Assembly: GCA_902494195.1 (NCBI GenBank)
Contig: CABUSH010000010.1
Span: 17,980-81,979 of the forward strand
Direction: 5' to 3'
Source: an uncultured Collinsella sp.
Lineage (GTDB): Bacteria; Actinomycetota; Coriobacteriia; Coriobacteriales; Coriobacteriaceae
DNA: 64,000 bases
In this document: in pieces, positions 42,617-52,063 of the stretch
Layout: every line of letters begins with the position of its first letter
Position numbering within the stretch: the first letter of the stretch is position 1
Notes under the pieces: model-generated
Seen by the model: the letters and a program-made list of their open reading frames with translations, nothing else
Told to the model about the DNA's origin: nothing
Databases searched by the model: none
Made by a program: the position numbers and the translations under genes

Positions 42617-45088
42617 ATGAATAAGTACAATGAGCAGTGTCCAACAAACGAAAGGCAAACAATGCGAGTCGAAACAACCGGAGTATGCAGAGGAAACTGG
42701 AAAATTTACCAGCAACTTAAAATAGAAGGCATCCATGAAGGCTCCAGCATAAAGGCTCAAGCGGCAACGGATGGCGACCGTCGCTTACCTTTGTCTCTTC
42801 TAAAATTCAAGGACAATAACGGCGAATCGAACTCATACGTTCTTGTAATCCCCGACCCCGATACCCGAGCCATTAAAGTTGAGTTTAGCGAAATCGGCCA
42901 AGACGGTCGTACCCTGAGCAGCGACTCCCTGTCGCTCAATTGCAAGAACATCAAATGGGAGTCTCGCCTTAACTACAAAATTAAACCTGACATGTGCAGC
43001 AAACTTCGAAACTACGATGACGTTTCAGAGTTTGACATGGCAACAATTGATTTCTGGCAGTGCATCGAAGATTCAAGCGACTATATCCTTAGGTGCACGG
43101 TGAGAACACCTTATCGTAGCGACTCCCAAATTAAACTTCGCTGCCTCGATCGAGCCCTCAATGAAGTTGATTTGAGCATCGTCAATTTCGGTTCGAATGT
43201 AACAAGCGTTGGATTTACGTCCGAGAAAAAGCAACTTGAAACGCAGATCTCGGTTCGCATGCCAAAGGCGTTCAATCGTTACTACTTTGTTATTGACGAT
43301 CAAAATCACCCATCATTCAGTGCATTTGACTGCTTAACGCCCGATAAATTAGGCTTGCTTCTTGAAGAGACCAACTTCCTCTTTACCCATGCGCAGTTCG
43401 ATCCTGAATACCCCGAATGGTTTACAGAGCATAAGGCAACCATCGGCGCACTGGAAAAGCAAAAGAAAATTGTCTTTAGCAGCACTCCGAAGTTCAGCAT
43501 TATTGTTCCTCTTTACAACACGCCTATTCCATTTTTTAACGATATGGCCGAATCCGTAAAAAACCAGTCTTATGCAAACTGGGAGCTCATCTTAGTTAAT
43601 GCAAGTCCTGACAATCAGGAATTAAAGGCTCGCGTTGAACAGGAGACAGCCCACGACAACAGGATTAAATCAATTAACCTTACCGAGAATAAGGGTATTT
43701 CCGAAAACACAAACGCCGGCACTGCCATCGCTTCGGGTGATTTCGTCTGTTTCTTTGACCATGACGACATTCTTGAACCGGACTTGTTGTTCTCATATGC
43801 CGAGGCAATTGAAAACAATAATGACGTCGATCTTCTTTATTGTGATGAAGATAAACTCATGCCCGATGGAAAGCTAGCGCAGCCGTTCTTTAAACCGGAT
43901 TTCAATATCGATCTGCTCAGAAACAATAACTATATCTGCCACATGCTTACCATCCGTAAGTCCCTGCTTGACACTCTAGAACCGAACACGAAAGAGTTCG
44001 ATGGAGCACAGGATCATAATCTGACTCTCCGTACCGTGGAAAAGGCAAGGAAAGTTCATCATGTTGCAAAGGTTCTATATCACTGGCGCCTAAGCGAGAC
44101 CTCCACCGCAGCAAATGCCGACAGCAAGCCGTATGCCACTATCGCAGGTATCAAAGCGGTCCAGAGTCATTTGGACAGGCTTGGGCTCAATGCGAAGGTC
44201 GAACAAGCGCGTCGTCCTTTTACATATAAAGTAACCTACGCTGCGCCAGATTCCCATCCTCTCGTGTCAATTATCATTCCGACTAAAGACCACGCCGACA
44301 TTCTGGACAACTGCATTACGTCAATTGTTGAGAAATCAACGTACGACAATTACGAGCTTGTCATAATCGAAAACAACAGCACAGAAAAGGCGACGTTCGA
44401 TTATTACGATAAGTTGCAAGCAAAATATCCTGACATCGTTCGTCTTGTAACTTGGGAACACGAATTCAATTTCTCCAAGCTCATGAACTTTGGCGTTGCT
44501 CACGCCAAGGGCGACTATCTCTTGCTATTGAATAACGATACTGAGGTAATTACGCCCAATTGGATCGAGACCATGCTTGGCATCTGCGCACGTGAGGATG
44601 TTGGCGCAGTCGGCGCAAAACTCTACTATCCCGACAACACCATTCAGCACGCGGGCCTATGCGTCACCGGCGGCGTGGCGGGACATCTTTGCCAAAGCAT
44701 GCCAAGGAATAACTGGGGCTACTTTGCACTCAACGATGCGCAACAAGACTTCAGCGCTGTCACTGCAGCTTGCATAATGACCAAACGTAGCGAATATGAG
44801 AAAGTCGGAGGTTTCACCGAAGAGCTTCAAGTTGCATTTAATGATGTTGACTTTTGCTTAAAGCTACGCGAGATCAACGACCTGATCGTATACACACCTG
44901 AAGTCGAGCTGTATCACTACGAGTCGATTTCTAGGGGCGTTGAAAACAATACGGAAAAGCAGATTCGGTTCCACAAAGAAGTCGCATACATGAATTATCG
45001 CTGGGCAAAATACTATGTCGAAGGCGATCCATACATTAACCCGAATTTCAGCGTGGGAGAACCCGGAAATCGTTACTATCATTTATAA
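42617..45088 (+). CDS. Large tandem family 2 glycosyltransferase
   Basis: The 823-residue protein has two GT-A domains. After about 280 residues of unassigned N-terminal sequence, the first domain begins at FSIIVPLYNTPIPFFNDMAE, with the metal site FFDHDDILEPDLLF and YCDEDKL. The second begins at VSIIIPTKDHADILDNCITS, with LLLNNDTEVITPNWIE and an FNDVDFCLKLRE acceptor motif. Dual-domain enzymes of this type extend rhamnose-rich or similar surface glycans. ATG 42617 has GAGGGAGGGA upstream. Its codon use is AT-rich, unlike the adjacent rmlA. Confidence 0.88.
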   Translation: MNKYNEQCPTNERQTMRVETTGVCRGNWKIYQQLKIEGIHEGSSIKAQAATDGDRRLPLSLLKFKDNNGESNSYVLVIPDPDTRAIKVEFSEIGQDGRTLSSDSLSLNCKNIKWESRLNYKIKPDMCSKLRNYDDVSEFDMATIDFWQCIEDSSDYILRCTVRTPYRSDSQIKLRCLDRALNEVDLSIVNFGSNVTSVGFTSEKKQLETQISVRMPKAFNRYYFVIDDQNHPSFSAFDCLTPDKLGLLLEETNFLFTHAQFDPEYPEWFTEHKATIGALEKQKKIVFSSTPKFSIIVPLYNTPIPFFNDMAESVKNQSYANWELILVNASPDNQELKARVEQETAHDNRIKSINLTENKGISENTNAGTAIASGDFVCFFDHDDILEPDLLFSYAEAIENNNDVDLLYCDEDKLMPDGKLAQPFFKPDFNIDLLRNNNYICHMLTIRKSLLDTLEPNTKEFDGAQDHNLTLRTVEKARKVHHVAKVLYHWRLSETSTAANADSKPYATIAGIKAVQSHLDRLGLNAKVEQARRPFTYKVTYAAPDSHPLVSIIIPTKDHADILDNCITSIVEKSTYDNYELVIIENNSTEKATFDYYDKLQAKYPDIVRLVTWEHEFNFSKLMNFGVAHAKGDYLLLLNNDTEVITPNWIETMLGICAREDVGAVGAKLYYPDNTIQHAGLCVTGGVAGHLCQSMPRNNWGYFALNDAQQDFSAVTAACIMTKRSEYEKVGGFTEELQVAFNDVDFCLKLREINDLIVYTPEVELYHYESISRGVENNTEKQIRFHKEVAYMNYRWAKYYVEGDPYINPNFSVGEPGNRYYHL

Positions 45089-45141
45089 AGTGTTAGCTTA
45101 ATTCCGCGCTTTCTAATTTTAGCCTTATTAAAATGCGACCA

Positions 45142-45183
45142 ATAGTAAGGGAATCGAGGGTCAACCCTCGATTCCCTTACTAT
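45142..45183. terminator. Perfect 19-bp palindrome at a convergent gene end
   Basis: Left arm 45142-45160 and right arm 45165-45183 are exact reverse complements with a TCAA loop. It sits between the converging ends of the tandem glycosyltransferase and the repeat protein at 45279. No clear T-tract follows on either side, but stem and position suggest a bidirectional terminator. Confidence 0.65.
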
Positions 45184-45278
45184 GAATAATTGCATTCCAT
45201 ACATGATATACAGTTAAGAAGCGTTTGTGATTCGATACACAAGCAGGCGTTGATTCCGCATGCTGGCCAGAATCCGCA

Positions 45279-47126
45279 TCATTCCAAAGGCGTATTTAAA
45301 ACCCAGCCCCACTGTGGTATAGCAGTAGTGTGGTAGTAGTTCAGCCACCAAGCAAGTGATGTTGTCCTGATGTAACCGATGTTATCCATAACCATACCGT
45401 TTCCGATATAAATAGCAATATGGCCCCAGCGGGCACCAGCACTTGTATGAGTATGCATAGGGACCGCAACGATCATTCCAACTTTAAGCTGAGATATATC
45501 TCGACTGTGACACCAATTCCAGAACATGTCGCATGCGTCGCCGTTGGGATATGACCCCAGCACGGGGTAAAACACATGGCTAACCCACTCCGAGCACAGT
45601 CCCGCCCCAGGAGAAGGAACGCTATGGCAACGATTAACGATCTGGGACTGCAAGGAGGTGCGCGCGGAGTGCTCAGGCTCCACCCAAGCACCTGAGGCAT
45701 TAAAGAAATACTCGGAGTCTCCAATTCTGTTCCAGCCATTTACCATTTGTCCAGAAGACATAAGGTAGTACCACGTTCCATCATCATCGAGGAACCAGCC
45801 AGTATTCATGGCTCCGGATTCGTTGTCGAGGTGATACCACCTACCGTCAATGAATCGCCAACCGCGCTGCAGAACCCCATCTGAGTCTGTGTAAAACCAC
45901 ATCTGTGCAGCTGAGGACCAATACCAGCCAGCGAAAGGCTTTCCCTCGGGGTCCCTGAGCTTAATTCCGCCCGCGCCGTCCTTGACGCCCGAAAGCACAA
46001 TCGCACCACTGTTGCACGCATAATATACGTTTTCATCTTGTGAGAAGACCCAAGCGTTGCACTTTAATGCACCGCCGCTATCCGGATCCAAATAATAAAT
46101 GGAGCCATTTACAGTTTGAAATCCTTCCAGCATGGCGCCATTATTATTGGAGTCTAACAAATACCAGCTAGAACCATTGTAAAACCAACCGGTACGAATC
46201 TCTCCCGATGCGTTGGAGCAATACCATGCCCCATCGTTAATAAACCAACCGGAGTTCATAGAACCGGATTCGGAAAAATGATACAAAGAGCCGTTAACAA
46301 GCCTAAAGCCCGTAGCCATTAATCCAGAAGGCTCAAGCCAGTACCAAGTATTGCCAAGGAGTAGCCAGCCGGTCTGCATAGCGCCCGAACCGTCCAAATA
46401 GTACCAGCTATCATCAATTAAAACCCAGCCGGTCTTCATTGAGCCTGATGTCTCGTCAAGGTAGAACCAACGTCCGCCGGTGACAGCCCATCCCTTCAAA
46501 TGTACACAGGAGTAAGAAAATAAATGCCAGCCATCGTTCAAATATTTCCAGCCAGTAGCTGCATAACCCTCAGAATCAAAATAATACTCCTTCCCTCTAA
46601 TGGTCAGAAAACAGTTTGACGGCCAACCACCAGCCTCATATCTCCACCACCATTTACCGTTTTGGTAGACCCAAGAACCAGGAAGAGCGATGTTATTATC
46701 AGAGGATCGAACGATCTGGAACGACAGCTGAAAGGTAACGCCGGCGTAGTTCCCTAACCCATTCACTCTTATAGTGGCGCAGCCAGGGGCAACATTATCT
46801 GAATACGCGACTTCATAATTGATTCCACTTGCTAGTACAGAACCGTCGGCAGTCAAAACAGAGACATCAGGAGTAATCACATCGCCAGTATATTCATATA
46901 TCGACGAATCGATAGATGCTTTGAAATTACCGGGATCCAAAGTCAAGCGATCGCTGCCCGATGTCCCAAATGCTTCCTGACCCGATTGAACCAAAGAGCC
47001 ATCAGCGCCTTCAGCCACGCAATCTTCAGTTAATGAAAATGCGATTGTGGGCCATAAAAGAGAGGTGAAACAAATTGATGTTAGAAAAATCACGGTGATT
47101 AAACTTAAATGTCGATATTTCAGCAT
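45279..47126 (-). CDS. Secreted choline-binding-type repeat protein with CHAP/NlpC-like peptidase
   Basis: This is probably a surface wall hydrolase. The 615-residue protein has a signal peptide (about residues 1-31). An Ig-like domain (about 50-135; SSIYEYTGDVITPDVSVL) is followed by over a dozen aromatic repeats of the choline-binding type, such as SWYYLDGSGAMQTGWLLLG. From residue 487 a cysteine-peptidase-like domain begins: Cys511 in AGLCSEWVSHVF, His569 in RWGHIAIYIGNG, and VMDNIG after it. Repeats of this Pfam class also bind other ligands, but the nearby lic genes favour choline. It is single-copy, facing the tandem glycosyltransferase. Confidence 0.85.
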   Translation of the reverse strand: MLKYRHLSLITVIFLTSICFTSLLWPTIAFSLTEDCVAEGADGSLVQSGQEAFGTSGSDRLTLDPGNFKASIDSSIYEYTGDVITPDVSVLTADGSVLASGINYEVAYSDNVAPGCATIRVNGLGNYAGVTFQLSFQIVRSSDNNIALPGSWVYQNGKWWWRYEAGGWPSNCFLTIRGKEYYFDSEGYAATGWKYLNDGWHLFSYSCVHLKGWAVTGGRWFYLDETSGSMKTGWVLIDDSWYYLDGSGAMQTGWLLLGNTWYWLEPSGLMATGFRLVNGSLYHFSESGSMNSGWFINDGAWYCSNASGEIRTGWFYNGSSWYLLDSNNNGAMLEGFQTVNGSIYYLDPDSGGALKCNAWVFSQDENVYYACNSGAIVLSGVKDGAGGIKLRDPEGKPFAGWYWSSAAQMWFYTDSDGVLQRGWRFIDGRWYHLDNESGAMNTGWFLDDDGTWYYLMSSGQMVNGWNRIGDSEYFFNASGAWVEPEHSARTSLQSQIVNRCHSVPSPGAGLCSEWVSHVFYPVLGSYPNGDACDMFWNWCHSRDISQLKVGMIVAVPMHTHTSAGARWGHIAIYIGNGMVMDNIGYIRTTSLAWWLNYYHTTAIPQWGWVLNTPLE

Positions 47127-47269
47127 TTTTCTCTTCTCGCCAAATCAAATTCACCTTTGAATATCCAGGTGTAGTCGACCCAGAGATGCAGTTACCAAAT
47201 CAATTAATATGCAATACAATTCGCTTGATATGAAGCACCAGATAAAACGATACGGCAGCCAATATAGGG

Positions 47270-47290
47270 ATTGTCTATTTGTTAGACAAT
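47270..47290. promoter_or_regulatory. Possible operator (8-bp inverted repeat)
   Basis: ATTGTCTA (47270-47277) and TAGACAAT (47283-47290) are exact inverted copies around a five-base centre. They lie 144 bases upstream of the repeat-protein gene at 47126, in the 259-base gap before DUF2304. The arms could be a repressor site; no regulator is identified. The rest of the gap holds no recognisable gene. Confidence 0.3.
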
Positions 47291-47385
47291 TCACAACCGA
47301 CAGTCGGGCGCGATCAATGTGCGCAAACTTAGGAGCCCTTTAATGAGGGATAGCCAAAGGAACTGAATCAAACCATGTATTGCGC

Positions 47386-47739
47386 TCATTCATGATCAGG
47401 CCATTTCTCAAGTTCCTTTTCGAGCAGGGCAATTCTATGAGTAAGGTTTTTGATCGCCAAAACATGACGACTCACGGCAACGCTAAGAGACAGAGAGATT
47501 GCAAGCAACAGCACAATTGCACCCAAAAAGAGGAAATTGGCCGGGTTGACAAACCCAATAGCTGTTGAGCAACTATAAATAATCTGAGGACATAAATCAC
47601 AAATCAAGGCCGCCATACACATCAAAATCCACAGCAAAGAGTACTTAAGAAGCATCTTTCCGTTGGACACGAGACGTAAAACATAGACGAGGAATCCGCC
47701 GAAAAAGAGGGCCGCACCAATCCTCAAAATAAGATTCAT
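47386..47739 (-). CDS. DUF2304 small membrane protein
   Basis: The 117-residue protein has three hydrophobic segments and a charged coiled-coil end (NLTHRIALLEKELEKW). DUF2304 proteins usually sit beside a DPM-like family 2 glycosyltransferase, as here, where its ATG overlaps the upstream stop by one base (TAATG). A helper role such as anchoring or flipping the lipid-linked sugar is often supposed; it is unproven. Confidence 0.85.
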   Translation of the reverse strand: MNLILRIGAALFFGGFLVYVLRLVSNGKMLLKYSLLWILMCMAALICDLCPQIIYSCSTAIGFVNPANFLFLGAIVLLLAISLSLSVAVSRHVLAIKNLTHRIALLEKELEKWPDHE

Positions 47740-48485
47740 TATTTGTCTCCCCTATGAACCCAGCACACAAGAACAATAGCTAACGTGACCTTGATCATAT
47801 AGTAGACGGAAGAGAAGCCCCCGATGGACGAACGTCCGCCCTGGCGCTCATTCATCTTTACAGGCGCTTCCATAACGGGAAGACCAAACTTCATAGCCAA
47901 AGCAATCGACTCTGGCTCCGGATAGTCATCAGGATAACTCTTGCAGAACAGGTCGATAGCATCTTTATTACAGGCCCTAAAGCCAGAAGTGGGATCGGTG
48001 ACCACCTTGCCCGTAAGCAACTCGAGCAAAAATGAAAGCCACCTGATTCCAACGCGACGCATAAAAGTTGATCGAAAACCATCAGTCTCAACTAGAAATC
48101 GAGAGCCTATCGCCAAACTCGCCCCGCCCTTAATCAGCTTTACAAGCTCAGGAATATAAGAAGGGTCATGTTGGCCATCGCCGTCAACCTGAATGTCTAT
48201 ATCATAGCCAAATCTCTGCGCATACTTATGGCCCGCTTGGACCGCCCCGCCGATACCAAGGTTCTGTGGCAGGTCCAATATGTTGATGCCATGCTCTCGA
48301 CAAAGCTCAAGCGTTCCATCTTGTGAGCCGTCGTTGATTACGACATAGTCATATCCCGCAGCTTTTATAGACGCAACGGTATCGAGAATGCACTCCTGTT
48401 CGTTATAGGCAGGAATTATTACGAGAACACGCGGATATCCTTTTGAACATGTTGTTGCAGCAAGAGACAATCGAGATTCATCCAT
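47739..48485 (-). CDS. DPM-like family 2 glycosyltransferase
   Basis: This is a polyprenyl-phosphate sugar transferase. The 248-residue protein has LVIIPAYNEQECILDTVASI, VVINDGSQDGTLEL, the DxD region DIQVDGDGQHDPSYIPEL and LAIGSRFLVETDGF. The DPTSGFRACNKDAIDLF loop and QGGRSSIGGFSSVYYMIKV follow. It lacks the extra membrane domain of the enzyme at 36759. It is translationally coupled to DUF2304. It may supply the lipid-phosphate sugar used by the DUF2142 membrane protein encoded upstream. Confidence 0.9.
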   Translation of the reverse strand: MDESRLSLAATTCSKGYPRVLVIIPAYNEQECILDTVASIKAAGYDYVVINDGSQDGTLELCREHGINILDLPQNLGIGGAVQAGHKYAQRFGYDIDIQVDGDGQHDPSYIPELVKLIKGGASLAIGSRFLVETDGFRSTFMRRVGIRWLSFLLELLTGKVVTDPTSGFRACNKDAIDLFCKSYPDDYPEPESIALAMKFGLPVMEAPVKMNERQGGRSSIGGFSSVYYMIKVTLAIVLVCWVHRGDK

Positions 48486-48795
48486 TCCAAAAAAGTTGGC
48501 TCTTAGCGACGCTCAAAGAAATTGCGACCCTTACAGCCCAACGCACAGCTTAACTCAAACTTAAGTTTACAGTATCCTGACTAGCCATCGCGAAGTTACA
48601 TCTCAAGCTTAGATATTTAGCTTGCTCAACTGGGGCCCACATGGAGTCCCTACCCATCATAGCGGGGTAAGGGCCCCGTGCACATCTGTCTCAAATGCGG
48701 GACGCATGTCCTGAGTCCTCAACGCCGTCCCATTCGAACCAACCGAATCCAACTATGTGCCCGATTCTCCTATAACCATGACCTATAGCGCTAGT
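48486..48795. other. Intergenic gap with a GC-rich structured block
   Basis: No ORF of note is found in these 310 bases. The part at 48630-48680 is GC-rich within AT-rich surroundings. There GGGGCCC (48632-48638) pairs with GGGCCCC (48671-48677) and an inner CCCTACCC pairs with GGGTAAGGG. It has no T-tract. It may be a fold in the transcript, a decayed terminator or a trace of inserted DNA. No -35/-10 pair stands out. Confidence 0.4.
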
Positions 48796-50787
48796 TTAGA
48801 GAAATCGGATATACAGAAGCTCAAACATCACAAAATACAGCAGCGAAAATGGAGCCCCGAGCATAAAGGCTGCACATTTAGTCTTCTCTTCCTCATCGCA
48901 GTAAATAGGAAACCTGAGCAAAAGACAGGCGAAAGGTATTAACAAAGGTATGAGATATCGCGCCTGAACACCCGCAACTGTCTGGCTTCCGACTCCTGTA
49001 AAAGCGATGTATAGAGCCAAAGCAACTAGGTAGCAAGTAGCAAGAACCAGGAATAGAGACCAAACAATTCCGCAACGGCTAAGCTTAATTTTAGTAACTT
49101 TTTCATTATCAATAATGCAAATAGCTTCAAACAACATGATGGGGAGATATGAAAGCCATGGGAACAGATTGGAGACGTCCCCAAGATAAGCCATATTCGT
49201 TGATATTGAATTGAGAAACGCCGGGGTCAGCATCGATCCAAATACGAAATTCGAGATTACAGCTATAGTTCCAACCGGATTTGCAAGCACTCCCGTCGTT
49301 TGACCAGCCGTAGAGACTTCGGTGCCACCACGTGCATCAGAAATGTTATTTACGACAGAAGAGAAGTATGGCGTCAAGAAAGATAAAATCATTATGGCGC
49401 AAACGAATATCGCGGTTCCAATCAAGATACGTCTTTGCCTGCTCGAAGTATATTTATTTGCAGGAATTAAAAGCGCAAGTCCGAATAATGGAAAATAAAT
49501 CGCTTTAGCTGCAAATCCGACTGCAAAAGATAGTAGAAATCCGAAGAACGTTTTTGCAGAAATATCCTCTTCAGAAACAAGCATCTTCAACAAAAGAGCT
49601 GTTCCTAGCAAACTGAACGATATCACACAGGGATCATACGAGTAACTGGCTGCCATTAACACAGCAGACGGGAACAACGCAATACAAGTGAAAAGACATT
49701 TTCTGCAAGGGGCTATACGAATTGCGATTCCACAGATAACTGCATACGCAAGTAAATTGAATATTTTTCCCAATGCAAATTTGATAGAAAATGGGAGATG
49801 AAGCAAGCGACCCAAACAAAGGCCGATAGATGAAGGAATGTAGGCGATTTTAGAAAGAGCCACACTATCAAAAGAATTAAAACGATCGATACCTTCAGCT
49901 ATATCATTTTTATCAGTCTCTCTGACTACTTGTTCAACAGAGCCACGGTTAAACTCTCTTGTTTCATCTATTGGATACTTACCCAAAGATGCATCCAAAC
50001 TAAAGCCATCCCCCATATAAAACTGCTCGACTATCATTCGGTCAGAATTTGTTATTTCAGCATTTGTGAGGTAGGAAAAACTGTTTGCATTTCCATAGTG
50101 GACCTCATCATCCCATGTCAGAAAATTTGTAACAGGGAAGCAAATAATTACGGATAGACCAACTGAAACAATGCATGCGAAAGCGAACAGTTCGGGCTTC
50201 AGATAAGAAATGCCCCCACTAATAGCAATCAACCCGATCAAAACCGTAATGGGCAAAGCAGACGCGAACAACACCGTCTTTGACTTATCGAGCGGAATGC
50301 CAATAAAAGCGATTAAAACAGCAAAGCCAACAGAAACCGCCAAAAAAATTAAACACTTTCTAGCATCAGTTTTCTTAACCGAGATTACGAAACTCTTCAC
50401 CAGGCCATAGCAAAGCTCAATGCCTTGGAACGCTAAGACTAGATGAAAGCATATAACAAGACTTGCGATATTCCATGCATCAAGATCGAAGGGGCCAAAC
50501 GTCTTCGCGCCAGCCAATATGATGAACACTAGCAGAAAGCTACTGAGAATGCTGGACACGACAAGGACGGTTATCTGACGAATAGCGTCACCACTCGACT
50601 GTGATTTCGGTTGCAAATATAAGCACGCAGCAGCAACGACATCGCAAAAGAGTTCAAGAATGAATAGATTTAAATTCTTATAGTGCAATGATGTCGCAGC
50701 GGCTAACAAAAGAAGCCCCAGCCCAAAGATGGCAAGCGCGTACTCGCTTTTCTTAATTGCAGGATTATTCAAAACGTGCATCTCCAA
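48796..50787 (-). CDS. DUF2142 multi-span membrane protein (GT-C-like)
   Basis: The 663-residue protein has about 13 membrane segments. A large extracytoplasmic loop after the fifth or sixth helix begins with TWDDEVHYGNANSF, whose acidic pair is typical of GT-C folds. DUF2142 proteins are thought to be glycosyltransferases that use lipid-phosphate sugars, matching the DPM-like enzyme downstream. The start is uncertain: TTG 50787 or ATG 50781. It lies between the GT4 gene and the intergenic gap. The function is inferred. Confidence 0.82.
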   Translation of the reverse strand: MEMHVLNNPAIKKSEYALAIFGLGLLLLAAATSLHYKNLNLFILELFCDVVAAACLYLQPKSQSSGDAIRQITVLVVSSILSSFLLVFIILAGAKTFGPFDLDAWNIASLVICFHLVLAFQGIELCYGLVKSFVISVKKTDARKCLIFLAVSVGFAVLIAFIGIPLDKSKTVLFASALPITVLIGLIAISGGISYLKPELFAFACIVSVGLSVIICFPVTNFLTWDDEVHYGNANSFSYLTNAEITNSDRMIVEQFYMGDGFSLDASLGKYPIDETREFNRGSVEQVVRETDKNDIAEGIDRFNSFDSVALSKIAYIPSSIGLCLGRLLHLPFSIKFALGKIFNLLAYAVICGIAIRIAPCRKCLFTCIALFPSAVLMAASYSYDPCVISFSLLGTALLLKMLVSEEDISAKTFFGFLLSFAVGFAAKAIYFPLFGLALLIPANKYTSSRQRRILIGTAIFVCAIMILSFLTPYFSSVVNNISDARGGTEVSTAGQTTGVLANPVGTIAVISNFVFGSMLTPAFLNSISTNMAYLGDVSNLFPWLSYLPIMLFEAICIIDNEKVTKIKLSRCGIVWSLFLVLATCYLVALALYIAFTGVGSQTVAGVQARYLIPLLIPFACLLLRFPIYCDEEEKTKCAAFMLGAPFSLLYFVMFELLYIRFL

Positions 50788-50884
50788 CTAAAGACAAAAT
50801 CGAATAGGGCAAATCGACAATAACAAATTCGGATCCTAGATCCAACTTCACTCAAAAGCTAAGCAAAAGCCAGCCAAGTATCAC

Positions 50885-52030
50885 TTAGCAAACACAAAAC
50901 GCCTTCTCGACATCCCTAGCAGTGGCATCCCAGTTATATCGATTTTCAACAAGTGCCCTAGAGTTTCGAGACTGAAGAGAAAGAAGCTTTCGATCATCAA
51001 AAAGCCTGCATAATGCCGAAACCACCTCATCAGATGCCATGGACCGAATTATTGTGCCATAGCTATCATCTAAGATAAGCTCGCGTGCCCCGCCCACATC
51101 TGTTACCACTGCAGGCGTTCCGCAGGCTGAGGCTTCAAGAAGTACCGTTGAAAAGCCTTCAGAACGAGTTGGAAGACAAAGCACATCTGCTTGCTGAAGT
51201 AAGGAGGAAATATCCTCTGTGTTACATCTCCCAAGCCAAAAAAAGTTAGACGAACAGGCTTCCTTGACCTCATTAGCCAGCGGACCATCCCCTGCAAGAA
51301 CAAAACAAATATCACGCTTGGTAATATCTTTTGTGCGAGCTGCCTCAATAATTGAAATAATTCCCTTTTCAGGAATAAGCCGCCCGACAAAAGCTACAAC
51401 CAAAGATGACTGAGGGATACCTAATTCAGATCGGAAATCTCTCCCCGAAGAAATATTCCTATAGAATGTGGCATTGATTGAGTTTGAAATTACGCCCTTT
51501 GCAGTGATATTAAAGTGCTGAAGCCATTCAACACTTTTAGAAGAAATCCCATAGAAATCAGGTTCAAACGACTTTACGCGATCAGTAATCCAATCTTCAT
51601 AGCGGCGAACAAAAAAATCAAGAAATGGCTGATTGAAAGAGAGATACGCTGAGCCGTGGTCGAGAACGACGGCCTTAGTACTATGATCCGCAGCAAACTT
51701 CAGCCCTTCGAGCGAGAGAGGGAAGAGTCTCGTGTTTATCAGAACGCCATTCCACTCATAATCATCAAGGGTTTGCAGGAGTCGGTAATAATCACTGGTT
51801 TTTTTGGGAAGAGGAAGTCTTCCATCAAGTAACGAAATGCAAGGAAGACGAATTACCTCCAGGCCGTTTTCGACTGAATGACCGACTCCCACGCGCATCG
51901 AATCATTAGTAACGATAACCACCCTATCGCCGCGTGCAGTCAGGGCGTGAGCGAGACCATCGACAAAATTACCAATTCCACTAAGTTGCGGGTGATAATG
52001 GTGAGTGAAAATACAAATAGAGGAGCTCAT
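50885..52030 (-). CDS. Family 4 glycosyltransferase (GT-B fold)
   Basis: The 381-residue protein has an N-terminal domain with IFTHHYHPQLSGIGNFVDGL. The C-terminal nucleotide-sugar domain contains VVAFVGRLIPEKGIISIIEA and VLAGDGPLANEVKEA. The catalytic SEGFSTVLLEASACGTPAVV has the family EX7E pattern. ATG 52030 is chosen over a GTG three bases earlier, with AGGTTAT upstream. It is part of the minus-strand group running from 55183 to 47386 and likely adds one sugar to the repeating unit. Confidence 0.92.
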   Translation of the reverse strand: MSSSICIFTHHYHPQLSGIGNFVDGLAHALTARGDRVVIVTNDSMRVGVGHSVENGLEVIRLPCISLLDGRLPLPKKTSDYYRLLQTLDDYEWNGVLINTRLFPLSLEGLKFAADHSTKAVVLDHGSAYLSFNQPFLDFFVRRYEDWITDRVKSFEPDFYGISSKSVEWLQHFNITAKGVISNSINATFYRNISSGRDFRSELGIPQSSLVVAFVGRLIPEKGIISIIEAARTKDITKRDICFVLAGDGPLANEVKEACSSNFFWLGRCNTEDISSLLQQADVLCLPTRSEGFSTVLLEASACGTPAVVTDVGGARELILDDSYGTIIRSMASDEVVSALCRLFDDRKLLSLQSRNSRALVENRYNWDATARDVEKAFCVC

Positions 52031-52063
52031 CACATAACCTCATCTGATATAGATGCCATATCC

